A DNA stretch of 64,000 bases from Emiliania huxleyi CCMP1516 (taxonomy: Eukaryota > Haptophyta > Isochrysidales > Noelaerhabdaceae): the NCBI RefSeq assembly GCF_000372725.1, contig NW_005201318.1, forward strand, positions 125,758-189,757, read 5' to 3'. Positions within the stretch are counted from its first letter, which is position 1. Every line of letters begins with the position of its first letter. The translations under genes and the position numbers were made by a program. This document shows, piece by piece, positions 31,886 to 43,077 of the stretch. The notes under the pieces are model-generated. The model saw nothing but the letters and a program-made list of their open reading frames with translations, was not told where the DNA came from and did not search any database.

Positions 31886-33201
31886 CTATCCGTGGCCCCC
31901 CGCCCCTCGCTCACCGCCCGACGTCCAGCCGAGGGCCGCCGCGCGCAAGCGGTCGAGCAGCCCCGCCCCCCTCATCGCGAAGAGCGCCGCCTTGTTTTTC
32001 AGCGTCGGCTTGGCAAGGCGCAGCACGCCCTGCTGGGCGCACGAGGCGACGAGCTGTCCTGTTGCACGCCGATGCGGTGACGAGACGGCGAGAGGGGCGG
32101 TGGAGCGCGGGCGATGCGGGGAGGTCTCGCCTGTGTCTGGGCGGTAGAGGTGGCCAAAGCAGAGGGCCCTGCCGGACCCTATTCAAAAAGCAGCGCCCTG
32201 AAGAGGCCCCCTGTTCACGCCCTCCGGCAGAGGGGCCAGCCTGGCCGCCTGCAAAGGGCGCGTGCATGTCGTAGAGGAGCCAGTCATCGGCGTCGAAAGG
32301 GCCGTGGAACCACATCGAGTGGTCCAGCGTCGCGAGCGCGCCCAGCTTGGGCGATGGGAAGGAGATCCGATGGGGCCGCAACGCCGTGAGCAGGAGAGGC
32401 TGGTCCGAGATGTACGCGGCGCAGGCCGCGTCCAAGCCGGGAGCCTTCGTGATTGGCTCGCGGATTCGAACCCACAGTAGCTGGCGGCTGGGCATGCTCG
32501 GCGGGTCCGGGTCGAGCGGGTCGTGAGGAGCGCCCACCGCATACCGCACCTCGATCGGCGATGCGCGGAGCTCCTCAATCAGCGGCAGCAGCGCCGCAGG
32601 GGCGCGTGCCATCAGGTCGCCGAGGAGATCGTCCATCCCCAGGCACTCGTCGGGGGCAACCACACCTCGAGGCATGCCGGTGACTCCGTCCGCTCGCTCC
32701 ACGTGCCTCAGCTGCGACTCCTCGGGCCGCGCGAACTGCGCCTGCATCTTGAAGATGATTTGGCCGTTCTGGATGGCGTCCACGGAGCGCGAGTCGAAGG
32801 AGCGCAGATTGGAGGTCTCGCGGCACTGGTAGATTATATCGCTAGTTGGACTGCCGCGCTTCAGAAAGTACGAGTGCAGCGAGATGGGCAGCCAGGAGTC
32901 GCGGTGGACGGTCAGCTGGGCGGCGTGCAGAGCCTGACCCATCACCTGCCCGCCGAAAACTGACTTGCCGCCCGGTGGCACCCACAGGAGCTTGCTCGAC
33001 GCACGGTAGAGCCCGCTGTCCACCTGCGTTCGTCAGGTCGTGCTGGAGGCCGAGTGTACTGCGGTACGTGTGACGAGCGCACACCTCGTCGAGGTCGAGG
33101 TGCGAGCGCCTCGTCGGACGCAGCTGGTGCCGGGTGAACCGGGTCCGGACGGCGAGCCACACGACACGGCGGTGGGGACGAAGGCAGGCCTTGCCTCTCA
33201 T
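31886..33201 (-). CDS. Acyl-CoA thioesterase, ACOT8/TesB double-hotdog family
   Basis: Exons 33085-33201, 32249-33023, 32131-32178, 31886-32058; 370 residues. It hydrolyses acyl-CoA to free acid and CoA, usually in peroxisomes. Exon 2 carries the N-terminal hotdog (LYRASSKLLWVPPGGKSVFG, FGGQVMGQAL, SLHSYFLKRG) and most of the C-terminal one (AYISDQPLLLTALRPH, LDHSMWFHGPFDADDW, LLYDMHAPFAG). Splicing restores GRALCFGHLYRPDTGQLVAS and then CAQQGVLRL, exactly as the family requires. Intron donors are GT (33084), GC (32248) and GC (32130). The N-terminus is Arg-rich (MRGKACLRPHRRVVW); no clear SKL-type peroxisomal signal ends the protein (it ends GAGGHG). It is head-to-head with the kelch gene, 325 bp apart. 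Confidence 0.88.
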
Positions 33202-33526
33202 GTACGTACGTCTCTCTCTCTCTTGTTTCGCAGCCACTTCGGCGCCCGCGCCAAATTCAGTTTTCTTTTTAGTAATTTTTTTAGCTCCACTGTATTCCAT
33301 GACGCCCCGGCTCGGGATGTGCTCGCCTGTCGCGACGGCTGCCCCTCCCTCGCCGCCAACCCGTCTCCTTGCCTCCTCTTCTCACGGACCACAGGGGCTG
33401 CACAACAAAAGCACACAAACACCCCAAGTGTTAGATTTGGGAAAAATAAAAAACCTTCTCTCTCCAAAACCGGTGGTGCCAGTCCGCGCCAGTCCGCGCC
33501 CTTGTCGTGCCAGCCTGCGCAGTGCC
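33202..33526. promoter_or_regulatory. Shared divergent promoter region
   Basis: 325 bp between the start codons of the thioesterase (minus) and the kelch protein (plus). It contains a TTTTCTTTTTAGTAATTTTT tract near 33260-33282 and CTCTCTCTC near 33209. No TATA-type box can be assigned with confidence. Confidence 0.45.
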
Positions 33527-34777
33527 ATGGCCGCCCACCGCATCGGCGCACGTCTCGCGGGCCTCTCGCCGGAGCAGCTGTGCGCCTTCATCGACGAACA
33601 GGCGCCTCTCTGGAGCGCCGCCGCCTTGCGCGTGGCGGAGGAGCACGCCGCACTCGTGGAGCAGCCCGAGTGGGTGCTCTCCGAGGTCCTCCTCTCGCCG
33701 GACCTCGCCCCGCACATCCTCGCCCAGCTGCCGACCAAGGCGCACGCCGTCAAGGGGACGTGCCGCGCGTGGCGCCGCGGCTGGAAGGAGACGCTGAAGA
33801 AGCGCGACAGGCCGCGCCTGGTCGTGTTCGGCGGCCACGGCAGCAACGACGAGCCTGTATCCTTCATCAGCTCGCTGGAGCGGTACGACCCCTCTACGAA
33901 TGAGTGGGAGGGGGAGACTGTGGCGCCGATGCTGACGGCACGCGACTGTTGCGGCATGGCGGTGCTCGATGGCAAGCTCTACGCGGCGGGCGGCAGGGAC
34001 GAGGGAGACGAATCTTGCAACCTGGTGGAGCGGTACGACTTGGCTACGAAAGGGTGGGAGGTTGTGGCGCCGATGGCGGTGGCTCGGAATCAGCCTGGTG
34101 TGGCGGTGCTCGACGGCAAGCTATATGCTGTGGGCGGCATGGAGACTGGCGACGGCGGCGTCCCCAACCGCCTCAGCTCGGTGGAGCGGTACTGTCCCGC
34201 GACAAACGCGTGGGAAATGGTGGCGCCGATGGGTTCGGTGCGGCAGAGTCCCGCAATGGCGGTGCTCGACGGCAAGCTGTATGCTGTGGGTGGATACGGC
34301 ATCGAGGAGGAGGAGGAGGAGGAGGAATGGGGAAACGACGGCCGCCCCCTCAACTCTGTGGAGCGATACGATCCCGAGATGAATGCGTGGGAAGCGGTCG
34401 CGCCGATGGGGTCGAGCCGAGACGAATGCGGCGTGGCGGTGCTCGAAGACCAGCTGTATGCTGTGGGCGGGGAAGGTTCGGAGCCCGACTCCGACGACGG
34501 CGACGGTGCCCTCAGGTCGGTGATTCGGTATGATCTCGCGACGAACACGTGGGAGACGGTGGCGCCGATGTCGACAGAGAGGAAAGCGCTCGGCGTGACG
34601 GTGCTTGACGGCATGCTCTACGCTGTGGGCGGCGAAAACTACGAGGGAGTGGCGGACGACGACTACGAGGGTCCATTCATGAAGAGTGCAGAGCGTTTCA
34701 ACCCGGCGACGAGCGCTTGGGAGGAGGTGGCGCCGATGGCGGCAGCGCGGGCCTTTGCTAGCGCGCTCTCGATGTAG
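33527..34777 (+). CDS. F-box-like kelch-repeat protein
   Basis: 416 residues from ATG 33527, single exon. Residues about 55-90 (SPDLAPHILAQLPTKAHAVK, then GTCRAWRRGWKE) look like a degenerate F-box. Six kelch repeats of about 50-60 residues follow, each with a VLDGKLYAVGG-type strand, an ERYDPATNAWE-type segment and VAPM. They would form a beta-propeller. An acidic insertion (IEEEEEEEEW) sits in the fourth repeat. F-box/kelch proteins are typically SCF substrate adaptors; that role is inferred. The upstream frame is open to 33134 but lies in the shared promoter, so the ATG in AGTGCCATGG is preferred. Confidence 0.85.
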   Translation: MAAHRIGARLAGLSPEQLCAFIDEQAPLWSAAALRVAEEHAALVEQPEWVLSEVLLSPDLAPHILAQLPTKAHAVKGTCRAWRRGWKETLKKRDRPRLVVFGGHGSNDEPVSFISSLERYDPSTNEWEGETVAPMLTARDCCGMAVLDGKLYAAGGRDEGDESCNLVERYDLATKGWEVVAPMAVARNQPGVAVLDGKLYAVGGMETGDGGVPNRLSSVERYCPATNAWEMVAPMGSVRQSPAMAVLDGKLYAVGGYGIEEEEEEEEWGNDGRPLNSVERYDPEMNAWEAVAPMGSSRDECGVAVLEDQLYAVGGEGSEPDSDDGDGALRSVIRYDLATNTWETVAPMSTERKALGVTVLDGMLYAVGGENYEGVADDDYEGPFMKSAERFNPATSAWEEVAPMAAARAFASALSM

Positions 34778-35259
34778 AGGGTGAATCAGGGCAGCTCTCC
34801 GATGAGGAGCTGCTGTGCGCAAGGCGCCCCAGCTACCGCCCGTGCCCATGTTCTTCAATGCACGTCAATTCTTTGCCCTGCTGTGTGAGTGTGAGCAAGA
34901 GTTTGACTTGCACTTGTAAAGCCGCGTGCTCCGGAGCACTTGGAGTGCAGTCATTACGGCTCTAACCTCACATCCGGCCGGGGATAAATAAATAAATAAA
35001 ACCGTCAAACTCTGAGACGAGATGGGATTTAGGGACGTGTGTCCCCGCCACCTGCACGATCTTGGTGTGAGGGATCTTCAATCCGTGTCCCCTCACCCCT
35101 CGTCACAACCCGACACGGAAGAGCGGCAAGAGTTGGGGCGCTGCGGCTACGGCTGCGGCTACGAGAGGGGCCGGGGTCGCGGGAGAGCCGCTGCGCCGCG
35201 TGGACGCGCCTACACCGCTCTTGCTCCGCTCGCCACCTCTCGCAAAGTCCAAAGTCATA
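34778..35259. other. Intergenic, no gene seen
   Basis: 3' flank of the kelch gene. It includes a repeat motif ATAAATAAATAAAACCGTCA near 34984, resembling sequences near 23926 and 55350. Confidence 0.6.
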
Positions 35260-35724
35260 CAGTGGGTTGCGGGCATTAAGAAAGCGTCGCATTAAGAAAC
35301 CACGCCGAGCGATTTCAAGATTTCTGCAAAAATCTAAGAAACCACGGCGCGCCGCAGGTGCGGCTCCGAGAAAAGGCCAGACACGAGTGTGAACGGGAGC
35401 TCCCAGCTCGTCAAATGAAAATTTCTCTTCGCCTGCGCGGCGCGCGCACTTGGCATTTTGCAAGTCTGCGGTGTTCTGAGTGAGCGGTGTGGATGGAGGC
35501 GTGTGCGTCTTGAGTCGGTGGCAGACTGGCTGGCGGCATCGGATCCGGGACCGCAGCTCACCTCTTCCGACTATCCGGGGCCGGCTCTGACCTTTGACCT
35601 ACCTTGATTGAGTGCCCCGGCCGAAGTTAAGAAACCACGGCGTGGGGTGGGTGAGGGGTGTGGAAAGGCTTAGAAACGGCGGCGTGCCGCGCAATCCTGT
35701 TTTCTTAATGCCCGCAACCCACTG
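35260..35724. mobile_element. MITE copy 2, Tc1/mariner-like
   Basis: A 465-bp relative of 29152-29625 with the same CAGTGGGTTGCGGGCATTAA ends, TA at both flanks (35258-35259 and 35725-35726) and internal TAAGAAACCACGGCG motifs. No ORF of its own. Confidence 0.88.
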
Positions 35725-36083
35725 TAGCCATCACCTCCTCCGGCAAGTCCTTTTCGCCTATCTTGCCGTCCCTCGGCCCCCTCCAAGGGGGGGAGGGAAT
35801 TGCGGGGTCCCCACGGGCGCCTCAGTTCGGCCCTCCCGAGCGAGGGGGGGAGGGGAGCAAGGGGGAGAGATATCTCTCTCTCCAAGGGGGTGGGGGGATT
35901 GGGGTGGTGGGGAGGGGTCTCGGTTTCGTGAGGCTAATACTTGCCTTTCGGGGAGGGGCCTCCGTTGGAAGGCGCGCATGCAGCCCTACGTCTTGCACAC
36001 CTGTCGTTGGTGGTCAGTGAAGATGCTCTCTTTGCGGCCAAAGCATTCCAACTCGACAGGTCTATTTTTTGGGACTGTGTCGT
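35725..36083. other. Intergenic / 5' flank, no gene seen
   Basis: G-rich stretches with GGGGGAG runs upstream of the nine-exon gene. No exon supported. Confidence 0.55.
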
Positions 36084-39000
36084 ATGTCGGTCGCCAAGGC
36101 AGTGATCGGCGGCGGCCTGGCGGCGGCCGTCTACTTTTACGCGCCCTCGGAGCTTGACGCCGACGCGGTGGCCGCTCCCGCCACCAGTCGCGCCGCGCCG
36201 CCATCGCTCACAACCCCTTGCCGCCGCGCACGCAGGTGGTCCGTACCGTCAAGCCATTTTGCTACGGCATGGCGCTCTTCTGCGGCGGCATCGCGGCGAT
36301 CGCCGCGGTGGGCACGCTCGTACTCGGCTCAATGTACGGCTCTCTCATCGAGGGCAACACCTTCAAGATTGACGAGTACGTCCACCAGCAGCCGTCCATG
36401 GCGCAGCGCGCGCAGGTTGTGCTGCTGAACCGGCTCAACGTGGGGAGCCACGTGGCCAACAAATCGGCGTCGATCGCGCTCGAGGACGCCGAGTCGCCCT
36501 TCGTGCCCTCGCTCCGCGTCACCTCAAAGGCGGGATCGCGCGCCGGCGCGACCGGCTTCAAGGCGCCGGCCGAGGCGATCGTCGTCGGCACAATCCGGAT
36601 GGGATTCGGCCACCACCGCATCGCGTACGCGGCGACGTCGTGGGCGCTCGGCGCGGGGCGGCCGACGTACTTCCACGACCTGCTCAACGTCGACTCGCCC
36701 GAAGCCCAGCTGATCATCGACATGGACAAGCTTTACTCCAAAGGCGCAGCCGGGACGCCGCTTCCCACGCACGCACGCACGCACGCACGCGCACACGCGC
36801 ACACGCACACGCACGAGCAAGCAAGCAAGCAAGCGACGCCGTAGCGGCGGCCCCTCGGGCGTCACCCACACTCCCAGACATCGGCAGCTCTGCTCGACGT
36901 GCGAAACCTCCAGCCGACAATACCGTCCCCTCTCCCCTCTCCCTCGCCCACCGGCGCCGCCGCCGGCCGCGCCACTGCTAGGCTATTACGGCTCGTAGCA
37001 CGTCGGAGACAGCAGCAGACACACGCACAGCAGCGACGCGCTGGTGTGCGAGGCGTGTCCTCGCTGCCCCTAGAGGACCCTCCCCCGTGCCCTCGGACCT
37101 CTCCCTCTCCCTCTCCCTCTCCTCTCTCCCTCTTACTCTACCTCTTACCCTCCCTCCTCTCACTCTCCCTCTCACTCTCCCTCCGCAGGCTCGCGTATGG
37201 CGACAGAGCTCGGCGGCCCGGTCGAGAAGCTGTGGGGCATGATCACCAAGAACGGCGACGAGAACTCGCTGCGCGTGTTTTACCAGATGGCGGAGCACCT
37301 GCGGCCGCTCATGCAGGATCTCCGCTGTAGTCCCCTCCCCGAGGCTCACAGGGCGACTCGGGAGCACTCACGGCGCCTCTGTTCGCCTGCAAAGAACATC
37401 ATGCGCAGTCATTATCACATTCAAGCTCACCCCATGGCCGCCGGTCCCCTCGTTCTCCATCTTTTCCCTCCCCCCTCCCCCCCCCCCCCCCCTCGCCTCT
37501 CTCCCACCCCGCCTCCCCTCTCCCCTCCTGCGCCCCGCCTCGCAGGCGATCCCCCGCTCCACGCCCATCATCGCGACGCACTGCTTTGTGGGGATGCTCG
37601 CCGTCTCCCTCGGCTTCAAGCATGTCATCAACCTCGTGATCGACAACTATGCGCAGTGGTTCATCGTCGTGCCCGGCGCGTACAACCTCGTCCAGGGCCC
37701 GTCCAACTACCACAACCTCCTCCGGATGGGAGTCCCGGCCGACCGGTGAGCATGCAATCTCGGGCCATCTCGGCCGATCTCGGCTGATCTCATGGGAGTC
37801 CCGGCCGACCGGTGAGAGAGAAAGAGAGAGAGAGAGAGAGAGGTAGGATGAGAGGGAGAGAGAGAGGGAGAAAGAGAGGGTTTGGAATCTCCGACGCCCG
37901 GTGGAGACACAGCCCTTTCCAGGAGTCACGTGTCTCCAACGACCGGCGGCCGGTAATGAGGGGAGCATGCACCGGCGCGAGATGCAATCTCGGGCCATCT
38001 CGGCCGATCTCGGCTGATCTCGGGGCATCTCGGGGCGTCAGGCTCGTCCTCGCCGGCCACTGGATCCCGAAGGACCTCGTCGACAACATCGAGTTCGACT
38101 GCGAGCTCCGTCGCCTAGAAGCGGAATCCGTGTTTGTGTATTCCGGCCAGGACTCGGCACGTATTCCGCCGTATTCGACCGTATTCCGCGGTCTTCACTG
38201 TGTTCGCACCCCTCGCATTCACGCGGTGCTCTGAATACTCTGCACAACACCGCATTCCCGCCCCGATGTTGGCATATTCTCCCCGTAGGCTTCGGAAGCA
38301 GCGCGCGCGCGCGCGCCAGCCGCGCCGCATCCTCATCCCCGTCGGCGGCGCGGGCGCGCAAAAGACTTTCGTGAGCCAGTTCATCCAGGCGCTCGGCTCG
38401 CACGTGGCCGAGGGCAAGGTGCAGCTCATGCTGAACGCGGGCGACCACGAGCACATGCGCGTCGCCTTCGCCGAGGCGCTCGCGGCCATCGGCGTCTCGG
38501 ACTACGCCGTCGTCGACAGCATGGAGGGCGTGCACGAGTACGCGGAGCGCTTGCGGTCGGGAGTCGAGCCGACGCACGCGGTGACCCTCTTCGCCTTCAA
38601 GCAGTACTTCCCCGCCGTGGCGACGGCCGGCTGGCTGGCCCGCAGTCGGCCCGACGGGAGTGGCGCGAGCGTGGCCGTTGCGTGTGCGTCTAGGCGACAA
38701 CCGACGTCCTCTCCCGCGTCGCCGACGTGCTCGCGTGCAAGCCGTCCGAGCTTGCTTTCTACCCGGTGCCCAAGCTGATGATCCGGCGCGTCGGGGACCA
38801 TGAGGCGTACTCGGCGCTGCGCGCGTCGGAGCTCGGCGAGCGCCCACTCGAGGTGGGGCGCGCGGGGAAGAGAGCAGCGCCTCTGTTCATCGCTCTCGAA
38901 ATGAGCAGGCGATGGAACGCTCGAGCTGCGCGAGGTGGAGGACGCGATGGCGTACATCGCACAGATGGACGCCGGCCCAGACTTGCTCCTCACCATGAAC

Positions 39001-39238
39001 AAGTGCAGCCCCCCTCCCTGCCCCTCGCCTCCCGCGTCCCCTCCTGCCCCCATCTCCGGTCTCGGCGGCGCGCACAACGTTCGCCACCCTGTCCCCGACG
39101 CGCCCCCGCGCCCCTGCGACAAGGTGCATCGTCTCCAACAAGAAGTCCGGCTTCTATGACGGCTGCAAGAACGCCGTCGCACTCGCGACCGAGCTCGCCG
39201 CCAGCTCGGAGAAGAGCCTGCCCTTCCTCGCCAACTGA
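36084..39238 (+). CDS. Nine-exon DUF6938-like protein with membrane anchor; GT-B-like motif
   Basis: Exons 36084-36167 (or -36170), 36236-36743, 37189-37316, 37546-37745, 38042-38104, 38289-38619, 38694-38835, 38909-39002, 39124-39238; about 550 residues. Two hydrophobic segments lie near the N-terminus (AVIGGGLAAAVYFYA; FCGGIAAIAAVGTLVLGSMY), so membrane anchoring is likely. The body has VVGTIRMGFGHHRIAYAATS, HDLLNVDSPEA, NLVIDNYAQWFIVVPGAYNL, AGHWIPKDLVDN, RRILIPVGGAGAQKT and LMLNAGDH. This matches my memory of the family annotated DUF6938, and the GFGHHR start recalls GT-B glycosyltransferases; enzyme function is not established. Donors are GC at 36744, 38105, 38620 and 38836, GA at 37317, and GT at 37746 and 39003. 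The first intron could use GT or GC. Intron 2 holds (CACG)n and CTCCCT tracts. The long open frames around single exons are only pieces. Confidence 0.7.
37746..38041 (+). repeat. Repeat-built intron with duplicated splice donor
   Basis: Intron 4 of the DUF6938-like gene. The exon end plus donor (GTCCCGGCCGACCGGTGAG, 37730-37749) is repeated inside the intron at about 37798-37817. A CTCGGCCGATCTCGGCTG array occurs at 37760-37791 and 37985-38035, and a (GA)n run at about 37814-37880. Confidence 0.85.
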
Positions 39239-39790
<552 letters not shown>

Positions 39791-39795
39791 TCACG

Positions 39796-40560
39796 TCACT
39801 GCATCCTCTGCCGGTTCCTCCCGTCGCATCTCGTCGCCTCTTCTTTGTTCGAATGTTTTTCAATCCATCCTTCACGAAGCCCTCCCATGTAGCTAGCGTT
39901 CTTTGCGAATGTCTCGAGATGGCCAGCAGGCGCTGTCTGCTCGCGGCCTGTGCGGGCCGCTCGTCCTCCTCGCCCTTCTTTCGTCCTCCCGTCCCTCCCC
40001 TCCACCATGGCCTCCTCGGCACTTCTTTCTCCATCCGCCTCGCCCTGCCTTTTCGTATCGTGCCGTTCGCCCTCCATTCGGTGACCTCCATGGCTGTCCG
40101 CCTCCTTTTGGGTGGCGCTCTCGATACCGTTGCGTCAACCTCGACGTCGCTGTCGCCCTCCCCGTCCCCGTCCCCGCCGTCGCCCGTGCCTCGGTTCGCG
40201 TCATCGGTAGCGTCTCCGTTGCCCCCTCGTGCTCCGCCGTCGCCCTCTCTGCTCGGGCCGTTCGCGATTTCGCTCCTCCTGCGTGTCGCCCCTCCGTCTC
40301 CCCTGCCTTCGTCGTCATCGTCGCTGTCGCGAAAGCCCTCCGGTCCCTCGATTCCCTCGTCTATCCCCTCCGCTGCGTCGTCCCAGTTTATATCCTCATC
40401 CTCTGTGCGCTTTTTCGTTCCCTCCCCTTCTCCATCGTTGTCGCCTCCGTCGACTGCGGCGCTGTCTCTGCCCTCGCCTCCGTCCTCCTCGTCTCGCCTG
40501 CCGTCGTCCCGTGTCTCCTCGTCCTCGCCATCGTCTTGGCCGTTGGGGGGGAGGATATAA
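39796..40560 (-). other. Long charged open frame, possibly retroelement-derived
   Basis: One minus-strand frame stays open for about 250 codons. It is rich in Glu, Asp, Gly, Arg (GGARGGNGDATDDANRGTGD, then EGRDGRTKEGRGGRAARTG) and ends TFAKNASYMGGLREGW, then EKHSNKEEATRCDG. No domain is recognised. The acidic/basic composition resembles the tail of the LINE-like ORF at 52997-54184, and a copy of that element's 3' repeat lies nearby at 41031-41165. Weak call. Confidence 0.3.
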
Positions 40561-40769
40561 AATTATCGAACGTCATCAACTCCTTCACGCCATGCGGCCC
40601 ATGTGCCTCACGCGCGCACGGGGATGGGCGCTCCCGCGGCCGCGCTCCACGACGAGGCTCGAGGGCGGAGGGGGCCGGGGAGCGGGGTCCCGGGGAGCTT
40701 CTCTCAAAAGTTTTCAACAAAAGAAGCGCACCCCCCAAGCGAGCCGGATGTCGGTTTGATGATCGGCAA

Positions 40770-41025
40770 GCTCTTGGAGTGCGGTAACCTCACATCCACT
40801 TGGAGCACTTGGAGTGCGGTCATCAACCGCACGCCCAGGGCCGGGGGAGCTAAGTCCTAAGAAGCGCACCCTCTCCCACCCTCCCTGCACCCAGCGGGCC
40901 GGACGATTGGCATGGGATCTTGGAGCACTTGGAGTGCAGTCGTTAACCTCACACCCAGGGCCGGGGAGCTAAGAAGCGCACCCAGCGCGCCGGATGATCG
41001 GTATCGGGTCACGGGCTAGAGAGCC
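40770..41025. repeat. Tandem dispersed repeats (CTTGGAGCACTTGGAGTGC family)
   Basis: Two partial units, each with CTTGGAGCACTTGGAGTGC, CTCACA, GGGCCGGGG(G)AGCTAAG and AAGAAGCGCACC. Related to 31600-31780 and to the reverse-orientation copies at 9855-10020 and 10455-10615. Confidence 0.85.
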
Positions 41026-41030
41026 CTAAA

Positions 41031-41165
41031 AAAGAAAGAAAACAGACAACCCAAGGGAGGGATGGGAGGACGGTACGCCGCCACCACACAGGGATTTTAG
41101 GGGAGAAGTGTGGTGTTAGCCGTCGCCCACCCTCGGGCGTCTACCACTTCCTATCTCTCTCCGCA
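41031..41165 (-). repeat. LINE-type 3' tail, solo copy
   Basis: Near-identical to the two tandem copies at 52763-53045 (AAGAAAGAAAACAGACAACC start, CACACAGGGATTTT core, CTTCCTATCTCTCTYCGCAG end). With the coding strand of the LINE relic read as minus, the repeats form its 3' region ending in a TTTCTTTC tail. So this looks like a severely 5'-truncated insertion. Confidence 0.55.
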
Positions 41166-41830
41166 GTTTATCACCAATTAGAGAGCCCTAGCCCCGGGGA
41201 TGCGCGTGGAACCCCGTCTTTTTTTGGGCCCCCGGAGCGACGTGGAGGAGCCCACGCGGCCCTGGAACCTGGGCCTACAACCTCGCAACCCATGGCAGGC
41301 AACCACCGCTCGGCCACTGACCTTCCACTATCCACGGCCCGACACCCTCACTGGCGCCAATGACGAGAGCATTGACTCTCTTTCCGATTCGATAGCCCCG
41401 CTCTCAGTGGGGAATAAACCTCCAATTGACCCGAGGCTGCCAGTTGCGATCGCACCCTCCGCGGCGATGAGGAAGAAAAACAACTCGTTAGATAGGGACA
41501 GATGACGCGCTTGCGGATGATTCTTACCTTGTTTGGCTGTGGTTCTGAGCCGTTTGCCCCACCCTATCAGCCCTGTGCAACACGCAGACCGCTTATTAGT
41601 CCAAAGTCGTTCTGAGCCGTTGCCCTCGCTGCCCCAGGCGTCTGAAGAGATCGGCAGGCGGACCGGGCGTCTCGTTCCCCCCTCCTCAGTGCGGCCAACT
41701 AGTTCACCACCTTCCTCCCCCACCAACGCCCGGCGCGGCTAGGTGCGCATGCCACATCACAAAGCCAGCCGTCTCCCATCCATGGTGCAATGAGGGAGGG
41801 TAACACCTCAAACAGACTAGAATCTCGTAC
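41166..41830. other. Intergenic, no gene seen
   Basis: Repeat-derived sequence at the left end (GAGAGCCCTAGCCCCGGGG). A 101-codon open frame at 41200-41505 shows no family. Confidence 0.5.
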
Positions 41831-41839
41831 TCACTCGCC

Positions 41840-42160
41840 TGCCCGTGCGCGGCGTGGCTGCCGAGACTCGCGTTGCAACCGAGCACCACCAACACACAGT
41901 GCCCCGAATCGCTCCCCCCCCCCCCCCCCCGCACGGCTGTTTTGCCCTCCCTGTCCCGCCCAGCCCACCTCGCTCTGCCTTAGGCCCGGAAGAGCTGTCC
42001 AATAACCGCCTGCACTCACGCCGAGGGTCACTCGGAAGAGCAGAGAGGCGGCGGCGCGCGTCAACCAGTCGAGCGCCGTTTGCGAAGGCGAGGCATACGA
42101 GGAGGTTTCCACGACGACCAGGTCGAGTTTCTCTCCTTTGACAGCAATGAGGTGCGTAGG
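41840..42160 (-). CDS. Possible single exon of an unknown gene
   Basis: A minus-strand frame reads LIAVKGEKLDLVVVETSSYA, then SPSQTALDWLTRAAASLLF and RVTLGVSAGGYWTAL, which has ordinary protein composition. It is followed by a gtgagtgc-like donor and then a G-rich stretch. No family recognised and no partner exon found. Confidence 0.3.
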
Positions 42161-42801
42161 CGCCTCTAGGCTCCGTTGGGACGTGGTGTAAGAATGTCTG
42201 AGGGCTGATGTGTGTGATCTCTGAACTCATGAGACAACACAAGGGGGTTGGGGCTTGGGCCCCCTAGTCTGAAAACAAAAACAAACTCGAAAACAGCCAA
42301 AATCAGCCTGCGAGAGAGGCACTGCGCGCCGCTGACCTCATGTGGGGATGTGTGCCGACACCACACCCAATACCTTCTCCCAGTGGGGCGGGCCTGCGCC
42401 TGGGGCTGGGCCCCCGGACCCCCTGCCGCTCTTGTGTTCTGTTTTCTGTTTTTCTGTTTTTCAAAACGCCCGCCCGCCCGCGTCATTCCCGGAGGCGGCT
42501 CGGCCCCCCACTGTGCACTGACCGAGAGATTAAAAACGCTCGGCTCAAGAGTCTTCTCGCGGTTATTTTTGTGTTCTCTGCATTTCACTTTTCAGATTTC
42601 ACTGGTGTACTACATATACACGTACGATGTGGACTTAACTCGCGCCGCCCCCGGCGCTTTCGCGCTACCGCCCGCTACAGGGGCCGTAAAGGATATAGGG
42701 CATGGTAGGGGTAGGCTCTATACCGCCGTGGCTCTACACCTCATACGCCCGCACTACGGAGGCGCTAGCCGCTAGCGCGCTACTGACGCAGGCCTACTCG
42801 C
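42161..42801. other. Intergenic or intronic, no exon supported
   Basis: AT-richer than its surroundings (about 42255-42300 and 42420-42600). It may be the intron upstream of the transporter C-terminal exon. Nothing codes convincingly. Confidence 0.4.
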
Positions 42802-43077
42802 TACAGAGTATATGGCACCGCCGGCGAGGAGTGGACCTTTGCGAGCTACGTGCAGCTGGCCGGCACCATCGTCCTCCTTTTCGGCACGGCGGTGTACAAC
42901 GGCTCGGTCCCTTTGCCAGGCCTGGGAGACCCAGTCCCGCTCAAAGAGACGCTGCTTCCCTCGGGAGTCGCCAAATCCTCCGCCGCGTCGCTGCGCCTCT
43001 CTGGCGCATTCCAAAACAACTCAGCGCTGCTGCAAAAGACGGCGGCCAAGGAGGCCAAGCGGCTGAGCCAGCGCTGA
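42802..43077 (+). CDS. C-terminal exon of a drug/metabolite-type transporter (SLC35F6-like)
   Basis: The frame reads YGTAGEEWTFASYVQLAGTI, then VLLFGTAVYNGSVPLPGL, and ends in a cytoplasmic-like tail RLSQR with a stop at 43077. A WTFASYVQLAGTIVLLFGT-type segment is the last membrane helix of SLC35F-type solute carriers as I remember them. An AG acceptor precedes it near 42801. No upstream exons were recognised within the expected distance, so this is either an incomplete model or a 5'-truncated gene. Confidence 0.45.
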   Translation, partial: YRVYGTAGEEWTFASYVQLAGTIVLLFGTAVYNGSVPLPGLGDPVPLKETLLPSGVAKSSAASLRLSGAFQNNSALLQKTAAKEAKRLSQR

